The translations under genes were made by a program, and so were the position numbers. From Thunnus maccoyii (taxonomy: Eukaryota; Chordata; Actinopteri; Scombriformes; Scombridae): a stretch of DNA of 64,000 nt. Shown piece after piece: positions 1 to 11,900 of this stretch (position 1 is the stretch's first letter; each line of letters starts with the position of its first letter). The DNA lies in the NCBI RefSeq assembly GCF_910596095.1, contig NC_056550.1, positions 15,842,501 through 15,906,500 of the forward strand, given 5' to 3'. Under the pieces are notes generated by a model. The model was not told the DNA's origin and did no database searches. It saw nothing but the letters and a program-made list of their open reading frames with translations.

Positions 1-537
1 AACAGCCCCACTCTGGATTGTAACAGTCAGGCAGGGTATATCCAGCATTTGACGCTTGTGTGGTCAAAGACGACAACTACCCAAAAGAAGAAAGGTGAAT
101 TGGTATTTGATTAGTAAGTGATTAAGTATCAAACAGTCACTATCCTATTTAAATGTTAAAGTTAACAACTTTAACATTAGCATGTCTTGAGAGTTACCTA
201 AGGGCCGTTTTTAGCATAGGCAGGTCCCTATATGGCACCAGCAGCTGGAGGGCTGCCAAAGAGGAGGAAGAAATATTTTGCAATTAATTTCAGACGCCTA
301 ATTTACTGTTAAAAGTCTCAGTCACTTCAATGCACCTTAAACATAAACACAGTTATTGTTGACATTGCACTAAACACCTGATAGGATACTAAGAGGAGAT
401 TGCAGGCTCACTCCGTAGACTGAGACAGTCATTGGGGGTTAACCTGCTGGCTGTGTATTTGCAGTTCATTTGCTCTCACCGCTGTATAAGAATCACGTCT
501 ATGTATGTCCTGCTCCATGTAAACATTATAATATGAT
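1..537. other. Upstream intergenic DNA, no gene seen
   Basis: AT-rich non-coding DNA at the left edge. I found no open frame with recognisable protein similarity and no splice-bounded exon. It ends at the 8-bp target duplication of the hAT-like element that begins at 538. Confidence 0.5.
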
Positions 538-1161
538 CAGTGGTGGACAAAGTACTTAGATGCTTACTTAAGAAACGCTGTCTTCTAAAAATACTCAATT
601 ACAAGTAAAAGTCCTGAATTGAAAATGTTAGTAAAAGTACAGAAGTATTATCAGTAAAATGTACTTAAAGTATCAGTCTCGTTATGCAGTGTTATATTAT
701 TATAGTATATTATATTGTATTTTTCTATCACTAATAAATACATGTTAGAACATTTTAATGTTGTAGTTTATTGATGTGGGGCCAAGTATAGATACTTTGG
801 GTAGATTAATAGTAATAATATTGCATCATATTATATTCTAAGTGTACCTTTCATAAAGCAACGTTCACACAAAGTGCATAACATTTTTTATAAGCATAAC
901 ATTAGAAAATAAAATAGTGACAATTTAAACAACAGTAAGAACATTAACATATATTATTTTATGTGAAATATTAATCTAAAAAATAACTAAAGCTGTCAAA
1001 TAAATGTAGTGGAGTAAAATACAATATTTCCCTCTGAAATGTAGTGTAGTGGAAGTATAAAATTGTATCAAATGGAAATACTCAAGTGAAGTACAAGTAC
1101 CTCAAAGTTGTGATTAAGTACAGTACTTGAGTAAATGTACTTTGTTTACTTTCCACCACTG
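538..1161. mobile_element. Non-autonomous hAT-like DNA transposon with exact 8-bp target duplication
   Basis: The element begins CAGTGGTGGACAAAGTACTT and ends with the inverted counterpart TTACTTTCCACCACTG. The sequence AATATGAT occurs immediately before it (530-537) and immediately after it (1162-1169), an exact 8-bp direct repeat as hAT-superfamily insertion produces. The interior is AT-rich with many AAGTAC/GTACTT motifs and no transposase frame, so it is a MITE-type passenger. This CAGTGGTGGAAAGTAAC-type end is, from memory, a very common repeat in percomorph fishes. The intact duplication suggests a fairly recent insertion. Confidence 0.85.
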
Positions 1162-1169
1162 AATATGAT

Positions 1170-2003
1170 CCACAGCAGGATAATTCATAGCCAGGATGTG
1201 GATAATACCATTATGTGCAGTATCGTCGTAACTGTGTATGCGCACCTGCGTCCTCATCTTGAGTAAGTGAGTCAGTGGATTTAACAAAAGATAGCCAGCC
1301 CACAATAATAAACAATGTTCTACACTTTGGAATTGAAGGAAGATGATTGATGTCTCGATCCAGGTCAATCCAGGCATTTTGATTAACAGTTATAAATAAT
1401 AATAAATAGACAGAAAAAATGCCTCACTGAGGCGAGATGAGGGGAGAAAACAATCTTCTTAACTGGGGTCAAGAAAAAAATCTATTGCACATAATTAGAC
1501 TTTGTTGTTTGCTTTTTTCCCTGTTAAATACTGGATAATTTCATTTCTTCAGGCCCCCAGAAAACTATAGGTTGAATTCCTTGTAGCTCATAAAAACACA
1601 ACCTACAATGGGGGGTTTGAAGCAGAAATGAATTCCTTTTTTTGTTATTATCAATCATCACAAGAGAATTTGATATGTTTCTGAAATTGTTGCACACCTT
1701 TGCATCTTATCTTACTAATGAATGTTCTTGTTTCTTTATATCTCCCTATACAAAATGCCTGGTTATCCTTAAGAGCCTCTTAATGTTGTTGCCAGATGTA
1801 AATAATGTGATGTGTTCATGGTACTAAAACCCACTTACTCAGTCACGCCAGAGCAGAATATTTACTCATTTAAAGACTGTGTTTGGCACATTAAGTAACG
1901 TATGCATAAAATATTGTTTAAAAGAGTGCATGATACTGTGATTTTGGTGGAACAATCCTTTTTAAAATCATCAAATCTAACCTTTGGAAGGGCCATCTTA
2001 CTT
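1170..2003. other. Intergenic DNA upstream of the P450 gene
   Basis: AT-rich DNA without a recognisable gene. Short open frames here (for example 1642-1827 plus) have no family similarity that I recognise and no splice context. Confidence 0.4.
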
Positions 2004-2149
2004 GGTTTAATCAGTAACATATAAAAGCTTTGACCACAAAGTGTTTTACAATAAAAAAAGAAATATAAGATTATATGGTTTAATCAGTAACACATAAAAG
2101 CTTTGACCACAAAGTGTTTTACAATAAAAAAAGAAATATAAGATTATAG
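2004..2149 (+). repeat. Tandem duplication, two 73-bp units
   Basis: The unit starting GGTTTAATCAGTAACA occurs at 2004-2076 and again at 2077-2149. The copies differ at about one or two bases (CAT versus CAC early in the unit, plus the last base), so the duplication is recent. It lies 0.8-0.9 kb upstream of the P450 start codon. Confidence 0.85.
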
Positions 2150-2390
2150 ACAAATCGCCAAAGTTTTAAATTAGATTAAAAAGGCTAATGAAACAAAGCT
2201 AAAAGACAATATAAAAACGTTTTGATTTTATTTTTTGCATTTAGAAGTACTATAATGCTTTTCTTGTGTGTTATCATGTTAACCTTGTGTCTTACACGTA
2301 AATACGTACAGACATACTGTGTGAAATGATCAAAGGAGTCATAAAATAAAACAAATAAAATATATATATTCTATTACAGATAATCAGACT

Positions 2391-2391
2391 T

Positions 2392-2422
<31 letters not shown>
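2391..2422. repeat. (TTTA)n microsatellite
   Basis: An uninterrupted TTTA tetranucleotide tract of about eight units. Confidence 0.9.
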
Positions 2423-2819
2423 CATTCTTTCCATGTGAAATACTGCATTGTTTCACCTCTTCAGTCCTCAGAAAATATCTGAGAAGGATTAAGTCCTTGC
2501 CACTCATAAACATATACAACATGTGATAAGGGAATGGAAGCAGATCTTAAGAAGTTGGGAACCACTGGTCTGAACTTATAGAACATCTAAAATAATGTGT
2601 AATAGTCTGCAGCAGAACCATTTATCAGGGATTTCTAACCTACAGTACAGGTCACCTACTCTTTAAACTAAATGTAGCTGAAATCAGTGATGCTATGGCT
2701 TTAAAAAAAAAGCTGTTATTTTCTGAGTTGTTCATTGTGGAAGTTATGTCTACTTGCCAAAACTTGCCTTTTGAGACTTATCTCATACCTGTGTGTAAAC
2801 AGAGACCAAAAGGGCGGGC

Positions 2820-2925
2820 AGATAATTAGTAACCGTATAACTGCAGGCATATTCATTGGTGAGGTTAATCCATAAACACCACTGTCTCAGGCTCAGTCAG
2901 AGGACTACCATCAATAGAAGAGAAA
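2820..2925 (+). promoter_or_regulatory. Probable 5' UTR / proximal promoter of the CYP2K gene
   Basis: Directly upstream of the start codon at 2926. It contains GGTTAATCCATAAACA (about 2863-2878), which combines an HNF1-like half site (GTTAAT) with a forkhead-like CATAAACA. Liver factors commonly drive CYP2 genes, so this is suggestive, but I see no clear TATA box and cannot place the transcription start. Short motifs like these occur often by chance. Confidence 0.25.
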
Positions 2926-5900
2926 ATGTCTAATTTGGAAGATTTAGTTTTCTTCCTCTTCTCCAGTCCTACCACTCTGTTGGGGGCTGTTGCTGTCGTG
3001 CTCGTCCTCTGTCTTGTCTCCAGTAGTTTCACCTCCCAGGAAATAGGGAATGAGCCTCCAGGACCGAGGCCTCTGCCCCTGTTTGGCAACCTGTTGCAGC
3101 TGGATCTCAAGAGACCCCACACCACTCTTTGCAAGGTACATAGCTCCACAATGACATGAATATGATTATTTTATAGCACAGATTATCTTTAATCAATTAA
3201 TGTAGCCTAGGTCCCTACCCCATCACAGTTCATGTGAATTAGACATTTGAAAGGCACCAAGTTAGCCACATTTTAGATTGGTATTTGGTCAGTACTCTGA
3301 CTTAATCATGGAAATAATACTTCAACAAAAATATTTCTTAACTTTCACTGATATAAAATGTATTTAATTTCAGATGAAAGACTGACTACCTTAAATATAT
3401 TAAAAGTGTCTGTTATACACCAAATTGATATTACATAATGTGTACTATTACAATGGGAGATAACATGTAAATTAAGTACATATAACTTCTTAAACTAATC
3501 TTATGATAACAAAGTCTTCATCTTCCAATTTTGAGACAATAGTTTGTGATTGTATGGAAAAGAAAAGGAATATGTAATTGTAATAGTGTGTGCCATTTGA
3601 AAAGACTATGATGATGTTTTAATTTGCTTTTACTCTTTTGGTTTGAAATTTTCGGAGAATCACTGAGCAATATACTGTACATAGGTTCACTATTAGCATC
3701 AATACTGTGCTGGTTTAGTGTCATCTTATCTTCTGGAATACACAGACAATCCACACTTTGAGAGACAATCACTGGTAGAAATTACCTTTAAATATTTGGA
3801 GAGATATATAGTTTATATTCACCTAAACTGGTGAGCTGAAAAAATAATTTACTACAGTTCCATCGAATCATTTACACAAAAATTCCTCCCGGTCACACAC
3901 TGTCTCATACACACACACACACACACGCACACACACTCAAGGCATAATAAGTTAAAGATTAAGGATCAGGGAATCATCTTCCTCCAGTGAACATAAAATT
4001 TGTCTGATCCTCCACAGACTTCAGATTACTAGTCAAAAATTGATCAGAATCAAAGTCAATCTTTTTCTTACTGCATATTTGGGCCCATAAAAACAAAGGG
4101 ACAGAAAATTTCTGCCCCCAAATTTTCACCCATTTCTGCAATACACTAAATAAGCCCACTAACCGAGGAAAAAGGACCACTAAATGTTCTAAAGTTTCCC
4201 TTTGTGCGCAGAAAGGACACCCCTCCCCAGTGCTTGGATCCAGGTGAGCTCTGTGTCTGTTTGCGGCTATTGCTCCATGTATAATCCTCCACTGGAGGTC
4301 AGCCATCCGTTTCTCAACAGGAGGCCTATACAGGACCCTCCACCTGCCTTTAGGGGTACAGTCTGAAGCCAAAACCTCATTCCACCTTGACTCCCCGACT
4401 TCAACCAGAGAGCGAATATTCAGCACCTTCACACAGCTGTAATAAAGCTGCTTCTTCCCACAAGAGCAGAAGCCACCGAGCACTGGTGTTTTCAGGGAAA
4501 GAAGTAGTCCACTCTACTCTTGCCACTCCTCAGCAGCAGGTCTGATGCTCAGGGAAGGAAAAACGCACTCATTAGCCTCATTCCATAGGTAAGCTAGAGA
4601 ACGATTTTTTGCAAATGTTCTCAGTGGCACAGACAGGGACTGCAACAACAGGAGGGCTCTGAGCCAGCTCTGGCAGAGAGAAACCACTCAGTCTACTTCT
4701 CAACCTGCACAGAAGAGGCTCAATGGCAATGCTGTAAAGCTAGCCTGAGCTGGGGCAGCCCTGTCTAATCCCTCTCTTAACTGGCACAGGATAGCTCAAC
4801 CTTCCCCCCACCTTCACTATACAACAAGCATCACTATACCACAGCTTTACCCAGGACAGGGACCTCTCCCCAACACCAAAAGCCTGCGAGGTAGAAAAGA
4901 AAAAGAAAAAGAAAAGCATGATCTACATGATCAAAAGCCTTCTCTTGGTCAATGGATATAATACCAACATTGATATTAAATAATTTACAGACATCAAACA
5001 CATCCCTCATTAGAAATAAAATATCAAGCATAGACCTGTCTGGAACACAGTAAGACTTCTCTGCACCAATCACCAATTCAATAAAAATTTTCAATCTGTT
5101 TGATAAAATCTTGGAGAGAACCTTATAGTCTGTGCATAAAAGAGGTACTGGTCCTCAGTTTTTTAATTTCCCTTCATAGGTATCAGAGAGAGAGAGAGAG
5201 AGAGAGAATTGCACACCTACAGGAAGCTCTTTATCTCTTTTTTAAAACATTCTTTAAAAGTGTCCTGAGGGTCCTGTCCCAAAACACTCCAAAAGTGTTG
5301 GAAAAAAATCTGATGTTAAATCGTCTATTCCTGCAGCCTTGCCTGACGCCATCCGAGACACAGCAGTGGTCAGTTCATCCAGAGTTATGTCCGAGTTTAA
5401 GGTGTCCTGATCCTCTGAACTCAGCTGAGGAAGCCCCTGCAGTACCTCTGCAGCAGAGTTCACATCACAGCTTTCTGCCCTGAACAAGTCTGTGTAGAAG
5501 TCCATTGCATGCTTCCTCATCTCAGCTGGATCTGTGGTCACATTTCCATCAGGGAGACAAAGACACACCGTTTGTTTCTTCCAAACAAATGACTTCTCTA
5601 ATTAAAGAAGAAAGTGGTTGGTGCATCCATGTCCTGGGGTCTGGTGAAATGTGCTCCGACTAAAGCCCCTTTGGCTCTCTCTTGCAGGAAGGAATTAATT
5701 TCCTGTTTTTTAAGTGTTCTGCTGACCAGTTTGTGAAACAGTGATGTTTCCCAGATCTCTTATCTCTTTCTCTAACTCCCGCACAGCTCTCTTAATGTTA
5801 ACTGTGAATTTGGATGTGTATTGTTGACAAAAAACCCTAATTTGAGCCTTTCCTACCTCCCACCACTGAGTAAGGGAAAGAAAATTGTCTTTCCTAGATT

Positions 5901-8900
5901 TTGACCCAAGTATACTGTCTAACTGAAGGGTGTTTCATCCTCCACACATCAACCAAATCAGATTTCTTTAAGAAATTAAACAAAACAGAGAATGACTGAA
6001 GGTGTGGCTCCTCTCCAGTCCTATCTGAAGTAGAATTAGTAGAACAATTCAAGTCTCCACCCAATAAAATACACTCTCTTGGATCAATGCTACTTAATTC
6101 TTCTTTTAATATTTTAAAAATCCTTTCACGCTCAGAGTCTTGGTTTGGTCCATAAACATTAATAAAACTAAAGATAAACTCCTGTATTTCATCTTTCACC
6201 ATAAGGACTCTGCCCTTCACTATCTCTGTGCTGGATATAATGTTTACATTTGAAGTAGAGGAAAATAAAATAGCAACTCCTGCACTAAGATTTGTCTTGT
6301 GACTAAGGACATGCTGCCCTCCCCACCATACGCCACATTCTACTTCATTTATGCAATCACTGTGTGTTTCCTGTAGAAAATTACATCTGGTCTTTTTTGC
6401 GTGATTACTTCTGTTATTAAGGCTCTTTTCTGTGCATCTCTGCCCCCTTCATATTTAATGAGGCCACCCTTAAACCCTGCATATAAGGTGAAGAGAGACA
6501 GACCAGTAAGAAACCAGACAGAAAAAAACAGCAGAGCTGAAACACCCAGTGTTGTATGATCATGGTACCTTTATTTTGAGAATTTCATTTTCTTTACCAT
6601 TTTAGCTTTAGACACTTTTAACCTTACCAGTGACTTATCAGGAGAGTAATCTTTGACATTAACTTTTATCCAGAAAGCCATTAATCTCCTCTAAAGAATA
6701 CAAGTCTACATTCTGAGAGACATTGTCCACTCCAGAACCACTATCAGATTCAGATTCACACTCCATGTCAGTCACACTATTACCATGGCAACGAGCAGGC
6801 TTCATTACCTGCTTGTCTGGCTCACTGTCCAGTCTGATCTGCAGCAGCTCAGCCTCCTGTACAGCACAATACTCTACATCCTGCTCTGACCTCCCTTTGT
6901 CATACTCCCACTGCCCTGTCCTGACCACAGGCTCAGCCTCCAATCATACAGTGAACATAGTAGGAACAGAAAGAAGAAAAGTTTCAGAAAAATCACAAAT
7001 TAACCTCACAGCATGCAGTGCACAGCGAGAGACAGAGAGAGAGAGAGAGAGAGAGGCTCTGCCAGTTAGGATGAGAAGAGAGGCAAATACATTGGATGGC
7101 TATTGCTGAAGAAATTTCAATATATCAATATATATGCAGTATAAAAAATGGGATTTTATTTAATGACCAGATCTTTAGCAGAGGCTCTCTTACGTTCTGA
7201 TGATTTCACTACTGCTCAGACAATACAAATCAGTCATAATCTTTTTTCCCCTGAATTTGTAGTAATCACAAAATTGTCTGTTTTCTATTTTATAGCTTTC
7301 CAAGAAATATGGATCAGTGTTCACAGTATATTTTGGACCCAAGAAAGTGGTAGTCCTGGCGGGATACAAGACAGTGAAGCAGGCACTGGTCAACCATGCT
7401 GTGGAATTTGGAGACAGAGAGATTTTGCCAGTAGCCAACGACTTAAGTAGTCCACATGGTAAATAAAGCAGCAGATTATATTGACACTCACGGTATTAAA
7501 CAGATGCAAATCTGATTACATGCATACAAAATCTTTCACAAGAAGAATGATCAAAGTTGATTTATCCAACATTGACTTGACCACTAGAGGGCAGAAGAAG
7601 TCAAAAACAAGCAGGCATACACATATACCACATAAACAGTAGCTCTAACAGAATACTGCCTTATAATATTGTTGGTTATCTGGTTAGCTATGAAGGATTT
7701 GTGTGTGAAGCCACATGGTCAGAAAAATTAGAGCACTTTCATCAAGGTGAAGCCATTGCCTTTAGACCCTGCTCACTGTACTTGCTCTGTTTTCTGTTTT
7801 CATTGCACTATACTCTTTAGCAGTCAGCTCCCCCTGCTGTCCATAAGGTGTCTCTTCGCCCCAGCCATTTCAAACCCTCGTTCCCAGCCTTTGGGACACG
7901 CCTCCTCATTTACATACAGCTTGAAAAACCAAATGTCAAATGCAAAGTGGTAAACGGAAAAATGAAATTTAAAATGGCTAATGCCAAATGGTAATTATTT
8001 TTTTCTATTTAATCTTTTAATTTAAGTATCTTCATTTAAGTTTTTCCATTTCCCATTTTGTGTTTCATATTTGATGTCCCCCTTTTCTAATTTCAATTGC
8101 CATTTTTAATTTCGTCTATACAATCAGTTTCAGTTTGAGCATTTCCATTTAAGCTTTTGCATTTTAAATTTCACTTTTTTCATTGTTACTTTACATTTTT
8201 AAATGATCATTTTACATTTTAAATTTGCTTTTTCAATTTCCTTTTCTTTTTAAGTTTGTGGCCTAATTATTCTTAGTAGTATAGTAAAAAAAAATAATCA
8301 TTTAAATTTTCTCTTTTAATTCTCTTTTAATTTTCTATTTGAACTATTAATTTGAATTCGACCAAAAATATCCTCCAAAGTTAGCAAACAATTACCTACT
8401 TATACATCTAGTAGACAAAGATTAACATCATAGCACAGCTATGTTGGGCTACTTGACAAATTTAAGTCCAAAAATGAACTGGCTGAACTTCAGATGGGTG
8501 ATAATTTGCATAAATAATTGAATATGTTACATCATGATTCAATGACTACATTAATATCAAAAATACTGATTAGTGCAGCTTTGAAATACATCACTAAAAT
8601 CAACCAGAAGCCAACAAATTGCATCATGTTTTAATGACATTCCTGGAGGATGTGTCTCAAGAGAACTCTTATCGCTCTGTGCAGTACAAATACACTTTTT
8701 TTTGCTGCTACCTTGGGCTACCCATGAGATTCCAATTAAATGCTTTCTCATGTTTTCTGAAAATATTGTAGTCAGATTTCATTTGGCACAAACTGCATTT
8801 TGATATAACAGATATACTTCATTTCACTTTAGGTAAAGGAGTATTATTTTCCAATGGGGAATTTTGGCAAGAAATGAGACGTTTTGCCCTCAGCAACCTA

Positions 8901-11900
8901 AGAGACTTTGGGATGGGCAAAACAGCAGCAGAGAATAGAATTGTCGAGGAGATTCAGTATCTGATCCAAGTGTTTGAACAACATCAAGGTAACTCATTTT
9001 TCTGTATTGTATTGTCTTTATATGTAATTCTATATTGTTAGCTGTTTTTTGATTTCTGATTTACCATTTTTTCTTGTTTTAGGTAAACCCTTTGATACTA
9101 CCCAGTCAATAAATTATGCCGTTTCCAATGTCATCTCTACAATTGTCTATGGCAGCAGATTTGAATACAACGATCCAGAGTTTACACGTATGGTAGACCG
9201 AGCCAATGAGAACATTCGACTTTCAGGCTCTCCCTCAATACAGGTACCATTTTTTCTTAAATAAACAATTAATAAGATATACAATGTTTGCTTGTCTAAC
9301 ACTATATTTACACTCAACATATATTTGTTGTGGAACTTTATCCTAGTATGGGGTAGGGTATGGGGAGGTTTTATAGACACTACATTATGTAAAATACCAT
9401 CATCAGTTAGTTTTTAAAGCTGAATATTTAAATTTAATTCAAATCAGAAAGTAAATTATTATTGAAATGTTCAATGGACATTCTTGTCCATGAGGAGAAG
9501 TGTTGACTGTGACAACACTGACTCAGAGTCTCTGTATTTTAAGCAAAGGAATGGCATTTCTTCTTGAAACAAATTATATGAAAAAAAACCTCCATGGGAC
9601 TTAAGTTGTTTGTTGATAGTTTGTCGAAAACTTATGATGACCAGTGGAAGTGTACCAGTCTAGACTGAGATGATGAAATCTTATCAAAGGTTTTTAATGT
9701 AGTATAGTACCCATAAGCCATAAAATAATACTTTTACTTTTAGTATTTCTGTCAAGACCTTAACCAAATTTCACATACAATATGACAACAGGCTTAACAA
9801 GCGAGCAGTAGTTCCCCAACCAGCCCAGACCTTCTAAAAAGACAAAGACACAAATCCTCATTAAGGGTGCCCTTCCTTCTCACTGCAGTGCGATTCCTGC
9901 TGGCTGGTTGGGTGACAGTACAGTGGGAGGAAAATCTTGGAGAATCACATGGGACATAGTAACATCAATGCCACTTCTGTCTGCAGCCCTGCTCAGGCCA
10001 ACATTAGGGTTAACAGGACTGCAGAGTAAATTCAAAGAAATAGTGTTAAAATGGAACATACCGAAGGTTATGGTATTGTAACCCTAGTTCTATTAGCACA
10101 GGCAGCGCCCTCCACTGGACTCTATGGGTAATACTCTCCTCCAATCACATGCACGTATTCAGCCACTGAAATTTGTATAAATGTAGTGGGTCAATCTGGA
10201 TGCACCTACCTGAATACATGGGAGCCCACAGTATATAAGGCAGTGAGACTGCTGTCTGCCATCCCACACCCTCTTCAATGGGCGGTGTAAGAGTGGTGCC
10301 CCAAGGTGGAGGGCTCCACCTGTCCTAATAGACCTAGGGTTACAATATCGTAACCTTTGTTCTATCTCACACAGGCTCCACCCTCTACTGGGGGGCAACT
10401 GGGGTGAACTGACAGGGCGCTTAGCTCACACACCTTCTCATCTGAGGTCAGAGCAAGCAGCAAAGCTGTCTTGAATGATAATGCCTTCAGAGAGGAGCAC
10501 TCCAGAGGCTCATAAAGACCCTTCAGCAGAGCCTCAAGCACCATGGCAGTTCCCATTAGGGGAACATGCATCACTGGGCGTTATCTTCTGACCCCCTGCA
10601 AGAAACGTTTCACAAGCGGCATGAGACAGTCCTCTGTCCTGCAAACGCTGTAAAAAATAGAGAATAGAACCGACTGTACACGACCTGTACAGACAATCGA
10701 ACCTGCATCAGCCTGTCCCTCTCAGGAGCCAAGCCTGGAGGGCTTGACCTAGAGTGGGCAACACGCCTATTGCCCCCACTTGCTGGGACAGAGACCCCAA
10801 AAACTGGGGGATAGTCACCTATCCAAAACACCTCTGTAGGCGTCAGATGTGCGGTAGTCCCAGTGGCACCACGGGATGGGCTGCTGCCATGAACCCCAGA
10901 GCCTGCATGACAGTCAGTGTTGTCACCATTGCAGCCCGCAGCAGTTTGTGAACTGCTTGCAGCAGGGCTGCCTGTCTGAGTTCCGACAGAACAGCCCGCA
11001 GTCTCCACGAGTCGAGCACAACCCCCAGATATTCAACCTGTTGTTGTGGCTGGGCTGTGTGGAACATAGCCCATTCCTTGGACCTGAAGGTTTGCTGAAG
11101 GTGTGGGTGCCAGGGAATAGCCAAATGGCAGTCTGTTGTACTCATAGGCCATGAGGGCCATGTGATATGAGCGGTCCAGTAACCGCTGGATGATTAGCAT
11201 GTGGAATGTCTTGCGGATGATGCACCGGTTTAGGATGCGGAGATCCAAAATGGGTCTGAAATCTCCCATCTTCTTGGGAACCAGGAAGTACGCAGAGCAA
11301 AACCCCTTCTGTCTGTCATGAGTGGGGATGACAGACACAGCCTGTTTCTGCAACAGGTCCTGGATCTCTGCTGAGAGGAAATCTATCTCCTCCTGTGAAG
11401 ATAGAATCACCTCCTTGACACCCATGAATGGAGGAGGAACATGGCAGAACTGGAGAGAATAACCCAGTGTCAGTGTCCTGTCCATTAATACGCATTTGTG
11501 TTGTCACACCTTGTAAAATTGCATCAGGGGGCGAGCGACCAGCTGCGTAGTGGCAGTCAGGAAGCTGTGATACCCCACCCAACCCTCTCCACCGCCAACC
11601 TCTCCATAAATGGGAGTTTGGCCCATGGGAGGCCAGAATGGAAAGGGCCGAGCCAGCGGAGAGGTCCATGAACGCACCACCACAGCTGCCCTATGAAGGT
11701 TGCAGCAACAGTCTTTGTGTGATGGTGTTCATTCCTTCTTGTCTCTTGTGTGGAGATTGATGAGGAAGAACACGACACGCGTACACTCCCTTCACTCTGG
11801 GTTAAGTGCACGTCAGGTGTATTTCTCCCTGACGGAGAGATAATGCAACCTGACGCCTCACTCTTAACCAGAGAGACACGTTGTGCCATTCTGAGGCAAA

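Noticed and set aside
3974..6220. Host genes for endonuclease and reverse-transcriptase-like proteins
   Set aside because: The fragments are collinear parts of one decayed LINE with broken frames.
10362..11485. Host genes for reverse transcriptase and recombinase-like proteins
   Set aside because: Frameshifted pieces of one DIRS element bounded by inverted repeats.
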